From Incurvaria masculella (Eukaryota > Arthropoda > Insecta > Lepidoptera > Incurvariidae), in NCBI GenBank assembly GCA_946894095.1, contig OX335641.1:17068501-17132500 (forward strand): a DNA stretch of 64,000 nucleotides. Direction: 5' to 3'. Position 1 is the stretch's first letter. Each line of letters starts with the position of its first letter. Below, piece after piece: positions 33,828-45,516 of this stretch. Both the position numbers and the translations under genes were made by a program. The notes under the pieces are model-generated. The model did not search any database, had not been told where the DNA came from, and was given only the letters and a program-made list of their open reading frames with translations.

Positions 33828-34456
33828 TAGTGATGGGTCATTTCGAGTCCACCCATTCCCGAGAACCCGCCTCCTCTGCTTAAATGACTCCTTTTACCAC
33901 TCCTCACTAAATTTACCTACTCCGATTTCCATTTCCACTTCTCAAAATAATTCCTTCTTTTGACTTCGGACTCGTGTTAAGCCCACTCCGGAATAATCCA
34001 CTCCAAAATGTATACCAGGCCACTCCGGAATGTCTAACGCTAGGGTAATTCCGGATTTACCGGACCAATTTTTTTTTTAAATTATTAAATGTTAAAATAA
34101 ATCACTCACAGGCAAACTCGAGTTTAGTTTTTTGGAGGTGAGTGATTCAGGGGTTGACCATTTCGGAGTATACATACTGATTGACTGATCAGATTATTGA
34201 ATAGGCCTTTCCTGATTGGGTTACTCCGGAGTGGGTTAATAACCTTTCCGGAGTGGGTAACTCCGTGGTTGACTTATAGCCATTCTGGAGTGGGTAAGCA
34301 TTCCGCATTGTCTTTATACCCATTACGGAGTAGAGGGTATATAGTTTTTACGGGTTCCCGGAGTACCGTCGCACCCTTCATTCCGGAGGTTATTTCAGAC
34401 TTGTCGAGAAGGAATGTGAATGAATTCCTTTTCAGAGCCGGAATGCCCCATCGCTA
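33828..34456. mobile_element. hAT-like MITE, 629 bp, with 8-bp target duplication
   Basis: Begins TAGTGATGGGTCATT and ends with the near-inverse AATGCCCCATCGCTA. Outside are CTTGGTAC (33820-33827) and CTTGATAC (34457-34464), an 8-bp duplication with one mismatch. TAGTGATGGG-type ends and 8-bp duplications are typical of hAT elements. The interior is an imperfect palindrome full of ACTCCGGA and CCGGAGTGGGTAA motifs, with no transposase. Confidence 0.7.
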
Positions 34457-34464
34457 CTTGATAC

Positions 34465-34765
34465 AGCCGCTAGATTGCCTCCACGCGCATGATCCAGAAC
34501 CGCATGCGATGACCAAAAAAGTGCACCACCGACGCACGAGTCGCCATCTCGGCCGCGCGGCCAACGATCCCGGCTCAGCGATCATGGATCGGCAAAAACC
34601 TGCTTCCGGAGTTCTGCTCCGCCGCAAGAAGTGTATTGCCGCTTTTTCCCGCTTTTAATTAGTCATGACGAGCGGCGAGCGGAGCGGGACGGGACGGAGG
34701 CCCGCACGCGACTGCGCTTGCGCTAACTCCGTCGCCACATCCACATTGCACCGTTGCATCTCTGA
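34465..34765. other. GC-rich unassigned block
   Basis: Higher GC with GAGCGGAGCGGGACGGGACG at 34679-34698. No splice-framed exon recognised. A promoter or CpG block is possible. Confidence 0.3.
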
Positions 34766-34775
34766 TGTTCCGGGA

Positions 34776-35308
34776 GGTCACGACATTTTTTACTACGATA
34801 AGGTAAATGACTGAATTTGGGTTCACCGGTTAGAGAGACCAACCCTTTGATGCTACATATGTCGGGCTGCCTGCGCCAAGTGGTTGCGTTAGCTAGATCG
34901 GCTATACAAAATAGATGTTGTTATGTAAATGCTAATGAATTTATTGATTGTCTGGACATATTTATAACTATTTATTATATGTCAATAACCAGTCGGTTTT
35001 TTAATTAAATAAAAAATATACCTAAAATCTGTGACCTAAATAGTTTATAACTACGAAATGCTACCAACGATTTGTTCAGTTTTGGTATTACAGAGCAAGT
35101 ATGTTGTACTGATACTTTCATGCTGCGTTATTTGTCTGAGTATTGTTTTTTTTTTGTAATGATAACTACATACATTTTCGGGGCCTTATCTAGGTAACGC
35201 AATCACTTGGCGCAGGCATACCGACACATTTAGCTTCAGAGGGTTGGTCTTTATCCTGTGAATCCAGTTTAAACCATTTACGTTATCGTTACCATTTTTG
35301 TCGCGACC
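34776..35308. repeat. Fold-back MITE, family D copy 1
   Basis: The ends are inverse (GGTCACGACATTTTT at the left; right end reverse complement GGTCGCGACAAAAATGGTAA). Inner arms are also inverse: CTGCGCCAAGTGGTTGCGTT at 34870 and AACGCAATCACTTGGCGCAG at 35197. The centre is AT-rich. Copy 2 is at 40349-40918. Confidence 0.7.
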
Positions 35309-38190
35309 TCTTAGTCTATGAGGGGTAGATCACACGCGCGGGAAAGCCGAAAAGTGATTTTCCGTTTTTTTTGTTAAGGCTTCTCTTTGTCACAATACTT
35401 TCGTACTCATGAAATGACAGCTACGGATGTAGTTCTGTGACTCACCGGTGATTCACCGGTGAGAATCTCATGAGTAGACCTGCAGATCTTCCCTTTATGA
35501 GTACGGCTACATTGAACTGCGATGCATATCCATTACATACAATGCGATGATACCAAGCAGACAGGGGAAGGGGACCTTAAATTTTACATGGATATCGAAC
35601 CATGGAACAGCTCACATTCGTGACAACATACACTATTCAACTCAGAAAGTGGCGCATGAACAGGGAGGTGATTGTATCCATGGCCTCAGGCATTAGAAGC
35701 AAGACCCCGCACCCCTGAGCAAAGAGTTGCTGACGATATGGGTGGAAACATTTACAATTATTTAAAACATATTTCTACAGATACATTTCCATTAAAATAT
35801 TCCTGAACTAACATTTATTTTTACAAAGTCTTCAATATGAATGAGTAACATTGAGATGTACTTATTACCTCAATGATAAGTAACGACATCCTTGAAGAGG
35901 TTCAACATATTTTAGAGATTTCAGTGTCATAAATTGTGAAAGATTAAAGCTCCGTTTCAATAAACACATAGATCGTGTTGTTAGAAAAACTCTAAAATAT
36001 CATACTTCTAAGGATTTTGAGAGTCCAAATAACAAATATACTTATTTAATTCACTGTACAGAAGCAAACACTGATAATCGCAAGTATGAAATCCTAATTA
36101 CAAAATTGACACTGATTTAAAGAGGATTGGTCGGTTTTTTTGCGATGCGTGCCATTTAGTACTTAGTGGTTTATCAAAAGCGCTTCCGCCATAAAATGAC
36201 AAATTTTGAATGCAGATTTTTGGAAACTTTTACTGCATAAAATACTTCAACAGAGACTCGATTGCTGTGAATTACTATGCTTTGAATGAAATGAACACTC
36301 CGTCCGTAGGCTAAGAATGCAAAATTATCAAATGTTTAATATTCTGGTAATAGGACCTTAATATGTTTTCTTCTTGTTTTTCTTTCAGACCCTCTCTGTG
36401 GCAACTGGTCTCATCCGAAGAGTTCGGAAAAGTCGCTGCGCTTCTATTCTCTTTCTACTCTATTCTGTTTCTACGGTCTCATCTGAGATTCATTCTGTCA
36501 GAGTCAAGTCTTGACAGATTTGCTCATTGTCGCTTTTTCATGCATGTAGTCCATGGAGGCGAGTTATTTCTCCAACTCCATGATGTAGTCACAGGTAAAG
36601 CTATTTTTTTACAAACAGTTCAATTGTGTTAACGCTTCAAAAACAATCGAAATCTTGCATGATATTATAAAAAGAAAACTAAACCTCAGGTAGGTTTAGT
36701 TTTCTTACTTCTTAAGATCAGTTTTTACATACTATCGGGGTCTACTGAATATTGGTAAATTGTGCTAATATAGTAAATTAGTCAACATTATTTATTACTA
36801 GCTGCGGTACCCGGCTCTGCTCGGGTTAATGTCGGGCTGAATTATTTCATGGATAAAAAGTTGCCCAAAGGGCTGGTTAAACAGGTTGGTCCAAGAGAAT
36901 GTATACAACTACCAAATTGATCAAGTTCGTAAGATTGAATGAGAAATATCCAATCATTCCCATTTAGAGCTTTAGAAACATTTGGTGGCTATTTTTCAAA
37001 AAACTATTAAAATCATGTATCGCCAGAACTTTGCTGTACTTGTACTGCTATATTACATACCTAGTAAGTAAGTAACGAAGGGGATCTTAAGTTCCACTTA
37101 AATAAAAGCTAACACAGCTTGTATGAGAAAAACACAAAGTTGGTGGAAAACAAGTCAATGTGGCATCGTGATCATTATAACCCTTACAATAATAAAAAAC
37201 AATAGAATAATAAGAACACTTTAAATTTATAAAATAACACTAAACAGTAAAATAATTCATAACTCATGTACAAAATACCTACATAAAAAGATAATGTGGA
37301 CAATTTAAACAAAAAAAAAATTCCTTTGAGTAGGCAAGAGCGGAAATAATTGACTGACTGATTTATTGGTATTGTATCCAATTATTGATTTAATAACCTA
37401 TGAAGAACGCTAATTCATTTACGCCGATTATTTCTTCAATAATTATTTCTAATCATATATTATAATTAAAGTATAATAATAAATCGAACATTTCTAAAAG
37501 TGGGTTGAAAAAAAACGTGTTTACAAATATGTTTCACGTAAAAAATGCAGCCAAACATGAACGCAGCCTAATGCAGTGTAGCCAGCTCCGTTAGTGAAAA
37601 GCTAGATCTAGCTCTAAAACCAAGTAATTTCTTGCAAATTTGGGTCCTCTTGGGGGGTGAATGCTGACACTTTGTTACTATTTAATGAAAGCTACTCTAA
37701 GCTAATCTTTTCACACAAGTCAACCTAGTATTGTCCTTTTATAATAGTTCTAATTAAATTTGTTTGTCAAACTGTCTACATTCGCACATGGCCGACGAAG
37801 GAGCGATTGTTACGTCACACGTGTAGGTATCATTGTTTTAGAGATGTTTGAGGTCTTTCAATTATAACGCGTTTCAATAGTCCCCGGTCTACCCTACATA
37901 ACATAGGTATCGCGAAAGGAACTTCGTTATTAACAGTTGTCCTACGACACCTCTCGCATTTTTTTGACATTCGTTTACATAGTTTTCCGTGACAACAATA
38001 AACTGAAAAGTATATTTTAATGTGGATTTTTTTATTTGAGCAGATTAGTAAAGGCACAACACTAGCAACATCGGTTGTCAGTTGTCACTGTCAGTGTCAG
38101 TTACTGCAATCAAAGGTCTTTTCTTTCTATAAAAAACAGCGCAAAAATAAAAGCAATCCAAATATTTTGATTTAGGTGTAGCGAGCTGAG
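35309..38190. other. Gene-free interval before the ribonuclease gene
   Basis: 35395-35480: rearranged copy of the repeat seen at 18500-18600. 35490-35720: diverged SINE, minus strand. 36363-36595: a block with a good acceptor (TTTTTCTTTCAG) and donor (CACAG|GTAAAG) but no recognisable protein, perhaps a MITE. 36672-36706: hairpin. 36790-36860: Helitron-type fragment with CCCGGCTCTGCTCGGG. 37150-38000 is AT-rich. 38060-38100 has several TCAGT motifs that could be the initiator of the ribonuclease promoter. Confidence 0.4.
36672..36706. repeat. 15-bp perfect AT-rich hairpin
   Basis: AAGAAAACTAAACCT and its inverse AGGTTTAGTTTTCTT enclose CAGGT. Isolated, with no associated gene. Confidence 0.65.
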
Positions 38191-41100
38191 ATGGCGAAAA
38201 TGGAGTGGGCATGGCTACCGTTTTTGACGGTCTCGTTTGCACTCATTGTATGGTGAGTTAAAGTCTGTTACTCAAGCCAGCTGCTTGGTAGATACTCTTC
38301 CAAATTCATGGAGGTATTCGTGACCTACATTTACATCATATTACATCTGTTGCTGATTCTTTGTGCATAAAGTAGTGTAATTATTGTTGCACAATATTTC
38401 ACTGAAAATTATAATAATATCGCTCATGTGTAATGTGATGATTTCTAGGATGAACTAAATCTCAAGATCGGGTTCGATACCAGGTGGCTGCACCATTGTC
38501 TGTCGTGTTAAGAGTTTGATAAGTGCATAAGGCATAAGGGGTTATCTGCGGTTTTTTGCCAAAATGACTTTGGTCAATAGAAAAATAAAAAAATTACAAA
38601 GTTGATGAGACACTAATGGGCTCAAGTCTTCCGGCGGTCAAATTTGAGATTACTTCCATATATTTTATGTCAAAATTGACAGTCGGAAGCCTTGAGAATC
38701 ATCTCAAGACCCAAGAAACAACAAATTGACAAACAAAACTGATAGATGGAAAGAAAAGCTTGTAGAAGGTTCGCCTATGGTTGAAACTTTAACGGGCGGT
38801 AGATGAACCAATTTTATTAAGAGCTTAAAACATTAGAATCATATCCCTGGAATGCTCGTGTCTAGACTAGGTATTTCATGAAATAATTCATAATTTGCAA
38901 TTACTGCTCAATATACAGTTATTAAAGCTTTGATCTTGCATTTTCAGTCATCTGGCCTCTGTTTAAGAAATAATGAGCATTTCAAATCACCTTAAATTAT
39001 CCTGTTCGAATTTTAGTTACAAGGTATTCCTTTGTTGTGTGTTTATCTTAGGCAGAAATCGATTATTTAACAAAAAAACTACTTATTACAGCCACATTCT
39101 AGTGTGTTAAAATTACTAGTTTACTTTTCTGTAACTGGAAACACCTCTTTTCTAGTGTTAAGAGTGCAGAGCAGCACTCTTCGTACGTCACAGAATGGGA
39201 CATGCTCATCTTCACCCAGCACTGGCCGATCACCGTCTGCCAGGAATGGAAGGAGACCAGCGAGAGCCACACTTGCTCATTCCCGACACCACAGGACACA
39301 TGGACTATCCACGGAATCTGGCCCACAAAGGCTGGCACCTCATTCGGTCCGCAGTACTGCAATAGGACGTGGCACTTCGACCCCGAGCAGGTCAAGTCCA
39401 TAGAGACTACTCTCAATCAGATGTGGATCAACATTGAGAAAGGTATATTTTGTTTCAAAACATGCCTGCTATGCGTATTTGTTCGTTTATACATTTATTT
39501 TTCCCAATTAGGTGTATACACACTCTTGCATTTGACAATTTACAAGACAGTGAGATTACCGAGGACCAAGAAGAATCGAAAAGAAACTTCACCTGTAGTC
39601 GTAAAATAAATATATTTACACCTACATAGCTATTAACCCTTATTTACACAGGCGGCACAAAAGTGCCAGAACCAAGACCAACGTCGTTACATGAGCGGCA
39701 TTTAAGTGCCGTTTCGTATTTTCATTCTGCGGAAAAGACAAATCCACTGTGGCAACTCAATACCATAGATTTGTTATACATAATTTTATTGAAAATTGTA
39801 TGTAGGTAGATTTATAATAATAATGATAAAGACAAGTGTTAGTCGGACTCGCACACAAAGGGTTTCGTACCACCGTACAAGATTTAACACAAAAAAAACA
39901 CGTTTCCTTTTTATTTTTATTTTTTACACCCTTTAATTTTTATTATTTTTTTATTTTACCTATTGTTATAGCGGCAAAATAAATACACACTCTGTGAAAA
40001 TTTCAGCTGCTATTACGGTTCATGAGATCTAGCCCTGTGACAGACGGACGGACGGACCGACGGCGGAGGCTTAGTAATAGGGTTTTCACCCTTTGGGTAC
40101 AGAACCCTAAAAATTGTCTGCTCGATCTATATTTTATATCTATGCGAATTTTAGGAAGTTGCTTTCATACTACCACCAATTTTAGACATATGTAGATTCT
40201 TAAAATAATATTCAGAATGTAAAATCTCAAAATTAAAACTTTTAGAGCATGTAAACAGTTATCACCGTAGTATGGGGAATTGATAGGGTAATGACTCTTA
40301 ATTTCAAGTAACATTTCCGACCCACTTGATCAGACTATAGACTAGGAGGTCGCGACAAAAATGGTAACGATAACGTAAATGGCTGAAACTGCGTTCACGG
40401 GCTAAGGACCAACCCTTTGAAGCTAGATGTGTCAGTCTGCCTATTCCAAGTGGTTGCGTTAATAAGATAAGGCGCCTGAAAAAGTAGGTATGGTGACAAA
40501 AAATAAATATGATAAGGTAAATGGATGCAAATGACGTAGCATGAAAGTATCAGTACATACTTGGTTAGCAATACAAAAACTGAACAAATCTTTGGTTGCA
40601 TTTCGTAGTTATAGGCGATTTAGGTTACAGATGTAACTTTAGGTATATTTAAGTATTTAATTTAAAAATCGACTTTTTATTGTTGTATAATTAATAAGTA
40701 TCAATGTTTCTAAATAATCAGTATATTCAAAAGCATGTACATATCAACATCTAATTTATATAGCCAATCTAGATAATGCAACCACTTGGCACAGGCAGTC
40801 TTACACATTTAGCTTGGTATCTTGCTCACATTTAGCTTGGATATATTTTAGGTTGGTATCTAACCTGTGAACCCAAATTCAGCCATTTACATTATCGTGA
40901 CCAAAAATGTCGTGACCTTCCGGAATACCAGGAAGATAGACTATAAAAACCGGCCAAGTGCGAGTCGGACTCGCACACGAAGGGTTCCGCACCATCGCAC
41001 AAGATTAAAAAAAAATATGTTTTTTGTATGGGGGGCCTTTAATTATTATTATTTTATAATGTTACCTATTTGCTGTTATAGCAGCAAAAGAAATACATAA

Positions 41101-43329
41101 TCTGTGAAAATTTCAGCTTCCTATCTGTTACGGTTCATGAGATACGGCTCTGTGACAGACGGACGGACGGACGGACGGAAGGACGGACGGACAGCGGAGG
41201 CTTAGTAATAGGGTTCCGTTTTTACCCTTTAGGTACGGAACCCTAAAAATGAATATGTATTGCTTAGCTTTTACTATAGATAGTTATATAAAAATGTAAT
41301 GTGGCTACTTTCAATAAAAGAGATGCAAACTGCGTACCATTAAATACCACAAACTAAGACGGCCGATCAAACTGACCACCAATATACTTTATTGTCAAAA
41401 ACATCTGTGAGACCGAGCCCTGCAACATATTTCCTGAACTGCTGTTTTATCACTGTTTGCAACCGTTTGGTACATACATTTTTACTTTAAAATATTTTTA
41501 TTTTATTTATTTATTTATATTCATAATCATACACAATACAGTATTCACATTTAACTATATCTAAGGGGATTAATACAATTCCAATAGACCGTTTGGCCCG
41601 TGGTGAAATGGTTTGCTAGGAATAAACATTTTGATTAAGTTAAGAGTGCGTCTTCTGTATATTATGTATGAAATAAGTAATATATAAATAAAAAATTCGA
41701 TTATAATATTAGATAAAGAGTAAACTAAGTAACATTAAATAAGTATTTTGATAGTGTAAGTCAAGGTGTTAGTGTAATTATGTGTTTTTATTGTAATATA
41801 AAATTAAGGGCTTCTTCACACTCTTGTCTCCCTGCATCAATAAGCTAGCAATGGAGAATTTGTTTCCCCTTATTGTTAGATTTTTAAAATAATTTAATCA
41901 AATTTATCTGAACTTGTTTGTACACCGTGTCCTAACTCTCCAAACCAACATGTAAAAGTAACATTTTAAAGGTATGCGTGAAGAAACAAATATACAAAAT
42001 TTGACTCAAACTCTCATTGACTTAGGGTTCTGATAAAAATAAGCACTTTGATGCCAAATTGGGTTTTGTTATTTTTATCATTATACACCTATAAACCCAT
42101 CCTTTTTCAACCATCGCTCAACGCAGAACAGCCAAGAAATGCACCCATTCACTGTCCACATTCCCTAAATAAGAACCAACCTATCCTCTAGATCCTTTTT
42201 CTATAGCATAGGTGAACTATGGAGCAGAGTCTGCTGAGATATATCCCAATCATTTAGATCGGTACATTCGGTTTGACCAAGGTTAAGGAAAAAAGTTATT
42301 CCAGAAGTGTAAATTACCTTCTCTAATGCGGTCAGGACTAATCAAGCTAACGATTAGAATATTGTTTACAGAAACTTCAACTTATGCCCTGTGGGCCCAC
42401 GAGTGGAACAAGCACGGAACCTGCGCAGCTGTTCTGACCCCCCTCGCCACACAACTGCAGTACTTTTCCCGTGGCATCACCTGGCTCAAGCAGTACAACA
42501 TGACGGAGATTCTCGACGAAGCCGGCATCTTGCCCTCACTAGAGAAACAGTATGACATAGCCGACATATACAAAGCGGTGACCAACAAGCTTGGGGTGGC
42601 GCCCATCATCGAGTGTCGCAAGGACCATGGATACAGCTACATATTCGAGATGAGAATCTGCTTCAGCAAGGCCTTGGAGTTGGTGGGCTGCGAGGGGACT
42701 TCAACGGTGCAGTCCGTACAGGTTCGTGGTTGTCTTAAACTGGGTTTATCCATGGGTAGATAACTAGTGATAATGGAGAAAATCTGTAAATCAGTTTGTC
42801 AGAAGTGGAAGACAAGATGGTCGAGATCGATGGTAGATTTTGTGTATTTTAAAAGAACAGAAATCCATCAATATTTTTACTTTTTTTTTTCTCCCAGTAT
42901 AGTTTGCTACATATGTTGTGAGAGCATTACAAGGCACTTTGGAATATTTGTGTCTCGTACATTAGTATCGTCGGTAGGTTTATACTCTCCTAACAGCCAC
43001 TTCCCGTTCAGCTACCAACGGGATTGCACTGTACTTTACGTGTCTCTGAGACGACTCCCTGTGTAGAGGGCATAAGGGCTTTCCACCACTTCTATGCTGA
43101 AAGTCCCTGTTGACATATTTTTCAGGTTTATATTCATAAAGACTTGGTTTTTCTGTTGTAAATGTGACATAAAATGCTCTTTCAGATCGGAGACAAGCAG
43201 ATTATAACAAACTGCGACACCAAAATGGGAGTTTTCTACCCTCCGACTCTGCCGACTCATCCCACTCCCAACTTTGCCATAGTTCAACTCTACCGACTGG
43301 TGACCTGGCTGCAGTGGTTCACGCAGTGA
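38191..43329 (+). CDS. RNASET2: Ribonuclease T2, secreted or lysosomal, 4 exons, 280 aa
   Basis: Coding exons: 38191-38252, 39156-39442, 42372-42721 and 43186-43329 (stop TGA). All junctions have GT-AG sites and matching phases (TG|T, G|AA, then a codon boundary). The first exon encodes a signal peptide (hydrophobic core around residues 8-20). The enzyme cuts RNA at 3' sides through a 2',3'-cyclic phosphate intermediate. Both active-site blocks of the family are present: CAS I as W-T-I-H-G-I-W-P (H73) and CAS II as H-E-W-N-K-H-G-T-C (H126, E127, H131). Many cysteines fit disulfides, and N90-R-T is a glycosylation site. The length is normal for animal T2 enzymes, which work in lysosomes or outside the cell. 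Intron 2 carries repeat family B (twice) and MITE family D. No truncation or missing residue seen. Confidence 0.93.
39838..40113. repeat. Repeat family B copy 2, in intron 2 of the ribonuclease gene
   Basis: Same landmarks as 25590-25874: GTCGGACTCGCACACAAAGG at the left, GACGGACGGACGGACC at 40043, and GGTACAGAACCCTAAAAA at the right. Confidence 0.7.
40349..40918. repeat. Fold-back MITE, family D copy 2, in intron 2 of the ribonuclease gene
   Basis: Left GGTCGCGACAAAAATGGTAA and right inverse TGACCAAAAATGTCGTGACC. Inner parts CCAAGTGGTTGCGTT and AATGCAACCACTTGGC are inverse. Same design and size as 34776-35308. Confidence 0.7.
40950..41250. repeat. Repeat family B copy 3 with long (GACG)n, in intron 2 of the ribonuclease gene
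   Basis: Best-preserved copy: starts AACCGGCCAAGTGCGAGTCG and ends GGTACGGAACCCTAAAAA. The GACG microsatellite at 41156-41190 is the longest of the four. Confidence 0.75.
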
Positions 43330-45001
43330 ACAGCAATTCGATTCCATGATAGTTCCGGTGGCGTCCCATACACCACATTGGAAGCATTTTTCGGGCTCTT
43401 ATGAAATGTACCATGTGGTTTGCCAAGTTAATATAGGATCTTGAATTGGGGGATATCCTCACAGGAAATCTGACACCAACATTATTTTCGTAATTCAGAA
43501 ATTTTGGACTGGTAACTGAATAATGGTCTGATTCTAAAAAAAGAACAAGGAGCTTAGATTGAATGCGTTCAAGATATTGATAAAGTTCTAGTTAATGTTC
43601 TTGCCTTTTCAGTTTTTCAATATCATATTCAATGTTACCATTTTATTAGATTGGTAAATTATCTGGACTAAGGGCCGAGTGCACGAAAGAACAAAAAATG
43701 AAAATCAACGTCAAAGTATGATCAAACACGTCACTTTGTGTGGACAGTATGGAAGGAACTCTATGCGCTTCACTAAAAGTGACATGTTTGAACATTGATT
43801 AACTCAGCCGTTTCTTCGTGCAACCGGGGCTAAGAGTAAATTATGTGGAATACAAGCCATCATCAGGCATTTTCTTCCTCATTGAGTAACGTAGTGTAGG
43901 TCCTCTGGACATGATATTTTAATGAAGACTGCAAAAATCTAGTAGGTCTCTTATTGTTACATACATATACCTACTGAAATATTTCTCTATTGATGATAAA
44001 TTAATGTATGTTACATTTTCTTGGTAACCCTCTTGACCATACAGGGGGTAAACAATGGTAAGTACATCGTTCAAACCACGTTCCCTGCATCAGATATAGA
44101 ACACATTGTGTTTTTTTTTAATTTAAGAGTAATTGATAATTTACATTATTAATTTAACGACACTATTCTGAGATCCACAGCACTTTTTCACTGAACTTTT
44201 TTTCTTGAAAATTTCAAGATTTATTCTCATTGTAAAACATTATAGCTTGTTTACACCCTGTGGTAGGTATTATTATATACCCAGGTATTATTATGATTTT
44301 CGCCTTTTTCTTGAGGGCGAAAAATTTCCCATAGCTTTTCCAGCCGATATTGGCCAAACCAAAGAATTAAAAAAAATTAAAACAGTTAAAAGCCATTTGA
44401 TGAGTCCGTCCTTTTTTTTTCTTTTATCTCTACCTATTTCTTTATGGTCACTATATATCATCTTTCTTATTAAGACTGGAATAGCCTTATTGGTAATAGG
44501 AATGAAGATTATGATCTATGTCGAGACATTTTTGACTAGGTTTAGGGCATTGTACTTAATGTTACTCTACATAAAATCGTCTGAAATGTCTATTGAACTC
44601 TATTGAGTTGGCTATAATGTAAGGCTAAATTGTCTTCCCCTATAAATTCTTGGATCTGTTCCAAAATATTCCGTCTTCCTTGTCGAAACGAATGCTTCGT
44701 TACAGTAGCCATCATCAAACCCCTAATTGGTTTGGTTCATTAACTGTTTTATCGAATTTTGCATTGTGTTTGAAAGAAAGTGTTTAGTATTTTTTTTTTG
44801 TTAAGCAAATTATATTAGCTAGAATGTAATATTCGAGTAATTTTTTAACTGTTGCGAAGCATGAACTATTAAAATAGTATTCTAAAAATTGTAAGCAAAT
44901 CTTCTATAGTCTTGGACGCTCCCCAGCGGGAGTAAACTGAGAGAAAACATCACCGTCATGCGTCATTGGCGCCGTCATTGGCAGGTGGATGAGTACATTA
45001 A
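43330..45001. other. Gene-free interval with MITE family A copy 2 (43672-43835)
   Basis: 43330 on holds the 3' region of the ribonuclease gene. 43672-43835 is a palindromic MITE (GGGCCGAGTGCACGAAAGAA to TTCTTCGTGCAACCGGGGC). 43840-45001 is AT-rich with no exon recognised; it should be searched for the missing last exon of the UBXN1-like gene (minus strand). Confidence 0.5.
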
Positions 45002-45512
45002 GGTGATGACGATTGACGGGAATGACTCATCGTTTTGTTGCTCTCTGGCACTGTCTCTGTTTTAAAGAAAAAGACAGTTCTCGTGATGAAGAGGATGCAA
45101 CACGTCCACAAAGCAAAAAATGTGCATAGTGTTTGATTCGGTTAGATTTATAAGAAAAAATATTATAAAACGCTATATATTACAAATAGCTTTCAGACGC
45201 TGTAGTAAAAAATCAATCAAAAACTAAATTTACTTTGAATCTTCATGGAACAAGCAAGGTCTGATGGCTAAAATTGTTTTGTTTTATCATTTAATAATCC
45301 ACGACCATCTCATCATATAAAACACGTGAAAATTTCGAACTTTCGGACCTTATAATTTAGAAACCATATACAATTTCACAATGGTAATGGTCATCAAACA
45401 TAATGTTTGATCAAATAAAGCCAATTTGAGTATAATTTTGGATCTCCGACAAGAAATGTGCGCATGATCTTCTTTCCATGTTTGTATGAGGAGTTGAGCG
45501 GGAAGGCCCACC
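45002..45512. mobile_element. TTAA-target MITE copy 1
   Basis: Flanked by TTAA at 44998-45001 and 45513-45516. The right end GGGAAGGCCCACC matches the family; the left end (GGTGATGACGATTGACGGG) is diverged. The interior matches the copies at 49811 and 59022 in order, for example AAGACAG, GATGCAACACGTCCACAAAG and CGAACTTTCGGACCTTATAA. Oldest-looking of the three. Confidence 0.7.
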
Positions 45513-45516
45513 TTAA

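Noticed and set aside
36363..36632. Real exon of a host gene
   Set aside because: Splice-like borders are good, but the translation is hydrophobic and unrecognised, and the sequence shares motifs with local repeats, so I only mention it.
39099..39416. 105-codon frame opposite ribonuclease exon 2
   Set aside because: Antisense shadow of a conserved catalytic exon.
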